A DNA stretch of 7,667 nucleotides, taken from positions 1 to 7,667 of the forward strand of contig JACPHN010000212.1 in assembly GCA_016188575.1 (NCBI GenBank). The letters run 5' to 3'. Shown here in pieces: positions 6,401 to 7,667 of the stretch. Every line of letters begins with the position of its first letter. Position 1 is the first letter of the stretch. Both the position numbers and the translations under genes were made by a program. Source of the stretch: Candidatus Schekmanbacteria bacterium (GTDB taxonomy: Bacteria; CSSED10-310; JACPHN01). Below the pieces are notes generated by a model that saw only the letters and a program-made list of their open reading frames with translations, made no database searches and was not told the origin of the DNA.

Positions 6401-7667
6401 GGGACCGTCAAACCAACCGACCGCGCCCGACTCACTACCGCCCTCCGCGAGCACGTCGCCCGGATCGCCGCTGACCTGCGTCCGAAGATGCGCGGTTTGG
6501 CCCCAGGCAGCAGCTTGATCCGCGACCAGGCGCGGCGGGTCCACGCCGACGAGCACGTGGCCGAGGACTTCGATGTCTGGACGGACCTCCTGTCGCGTCG
6601 GGCCGCCGTCTTGTGGGTGCTCAAATCGGTGTATGCGCGGGTGCTCGAGGACCGGGGCCTGCTTTCCCCCGGCCGCCTGCTCGACGCGGAAGCTCAGCAG
6701 CTCTTTGAGCGACTCGCCCCAAACCTCGGCGAGACGGCCTTCCTGCGCTGGATCTACCGGGACCTCGCGAGCAAAAACGGCGGCCTGCCGGAGTTGTTCA
6801 GCGCCCAGCCGGCAGAGATCGCGGCGCCTTCCGATGACCTGTCTCGAGCCCTGATCGCGTTCTGGCGGCACCAGGACGCCGATACCGGTGCTCAGTGGAG
6901 CTTCTCGGAGGAGCGCTTCGAGGGCGAGCTGATGGGCGACCTGTACCAGGAGCTGGATCCGGTGGTGAAAGACCGGTTCGCCCTGTGCCAGACGCCTGAC
7001 TTTGTGCGCGCCTTCATCCTCGATCGGACCCTCACCCCGGCCATTGAGACCTTTGGAGCCGATAAGGTGCGGCTTCTTGACCCGGCCTGTGGCTCCGGCC
7101 ATTTTCTGATCGACGGGCTGAAACGCCTGGTGGCAGCCACCGCCGAGCTGCATCAAGACTGGTCGCGAAGCCAGGTCGCTCTGCACGCCCTCAATCGGGT
7201 CGTGGGCATCGACCTCAACGACTACGCCTGTGCCCTGGCCCGCACCCGACTGGTGATGACGGCAGCGGAGCTGGCGGGGGTGAGCACTCTGGCGGGGGCC
7301 GCTCAGTTCCATCCCCACGTCTACTGGGCGGATGGGCTCGAGCAGGTGGAACGCGAGGAGGCGAAGCGATCGGTGCAGGGCGATCTTTTCGTGAAGGTCG
7401 AGGAGAAGCCTCGGGCGGTGCTGACCCGGTCGGATGTGAGGGCGGCGCTCAAGAAGGTCTTTGCGACAAGGTTTCACGCGGTGGTGGCGAATCCGCCGTA
7501 CATCACGGAAAAGGACTCGGCGCGAAAGGCTTCGCCGCTGGCGAAAATCAGGCCATCTGTGCCGGCCAGAAGTCGACCAGGGTGCGAATCCGAAATTTCA
7601 ACTGGGTCGCGGTTTCACGGGAGCATCAGGCAATCAAGAGCGACGGGAAAGGGCCTTGGCAACGGTC
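6401..7667 (+). CDS. pglX: BREX-2 adenine-specific DNA methyltransferase PglX, N-terminal part (start unclear, 3' end disturbed)
   Basis: PglX methylates adenine in host DNA, the self-marking step of BREX. Family-like sequence begins near 6404 with TVKPTDRARLTTALREHV, a typical helical N-terminus. It continues through a region with LWVLKSVYARVLEDRGLL and LCQTPDFVRAFILDRTL to SAM-binding motif I DPACGSGHF (7079-7105), a GIDLNDYACALA strand (about 7206-7241) and the catalytic motif NPPY (7490-7501). The frame is open from 6365 (TAG at 6362-6364), but no ATG, GTG or TTG occurs in frame before ATG 6488. Starting there would drop about 28 conserved-looking residues and has no good ribosome binding site. 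A rare start such as ATT at 6380, or loss of the original start at the junction, is possible. After ITEKDSARKA (to about 7531) the frame stays open but no longer resembles PglX. The recognition and C-terminal regions are therefore absent here. Identity is confident, but function of this copy is doubtful. Confidence 0.8.
7529..7667. other. Sequence replacing the expected continuation of pglX; possible mobile-element end or rearrangement
   Basis: PglX proteins normally continue past NPPYITEKD into a YH...Y.S region. Here the frame instead encodes an unrelated, arginine- and serine-rich stretch with no family feature I recognise. On the minus strand a frame enters from the window edge (7666) and ends at a TGA at 7634-7636, reading TVAKALSRRS. 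This could be the tail of a transposase, with about 100 non-coding bases to the junction, but I could not identify an insertion-sequence family or terminal repeat. Alternatives are a group II intron, a recombination breakpoint or an assembly join. Confidence 0.35.
7531..7545. repeat. Short perfect inverted repeat at the pglX divergence point
   Basis: TTCGCC, a 3-base loop GCT, then GGCGAA. It begins within two bases of where PglX similarity ends. It could be part of a mobile-element end, a small hairpin or chance in GC-rich DNA. Confidence 0.3.

Noticed and set aside
3113-6410. Target-site duplication flanking the cassette
   Set aside because: Comparing 3113-3160 with 6380-6420 by eye shows only loose resemblance (AAAGGACTGG versus AGAGGGACCG), not a clear direct repeat.
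6371-7477. Long minus-strand open frame (368 codons) opposite pglX
   Set aside because: It is low-complexity antisense of a clear methyltransferase gene in GC-rich DNA, and its product shows no recognisable motif.
7594-7667. GTGCGA-like group II intron 5' end near 7594
   Set aside because: PglX similarity already ends about 65 bases earlier, and no further intron structure can be seen before the window ends.

Overview
The window is a piece of a phage-defence locus from a bacterium with high-GC DNA. I read it as a type 2 BREX (Pgl-type) locus whose two core genes, pglW (protein kinase) and pglX (adenine-specific DNA methyltransferase), are separated by a foreign-looking three-gene operon. High GC, GTG starts and GGAGG-type ribosome binding sites fit a high-GC proteobacterium or an actinobacterium. 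The sequence does not decide between them.

Layout: (1) positions 2-3112 are the 3' part of pglW. The gene runs in from upstream and encodes the end of a first, degenerate kinase domain, a complete second kinase domain, helix-hairpin-helix segments, a sigma-region-4-like segment and a C-terminal domain. (2) Positions 3153-6399 are a tight operon of three genes joined by GTGA and ATGA start/stop overlaps: a DUF262 (GmrS/ParB-like) protein, an AAA ATPase of the DUF3696 type, and an uncharacterised 323-residue protein. These genes look visibly less GC-rich than their flanks. (3) From about 6401 to the window end is pglX in the same orientation: its N-terminal helical region, the SAM-binding motif DPACGSGHF and the catalytic NPPY motif. 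Coding similarity as I remember the family is lost at about 7529, just after NPPY.

PglW and PglX normally work together in BREX-2 to modify host DNA and block phage. The inserted genes resemble parts of nucleotide-dependent restriction or abortive systems: a DUF262 NTP-binding switch, an ABC/OLD-like ATPase sensor, and a third protein that may be the effector. The cassette is a plausible autonomous defence module nested in the BREX operon and probably read from the same transcript, since no separate promoter is evident and the upstream gap is only 40 bases.

Two oddities suggest that the pglX copy is damaged or remodelled. No ATG, GTG or TTG is available in frame at its natural N-terminus, which sits right at the cassette junction. 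After NPPY the reading frame stays open but no longer looks like PglX, which suggests a second insertion or rearrangement near 7529.
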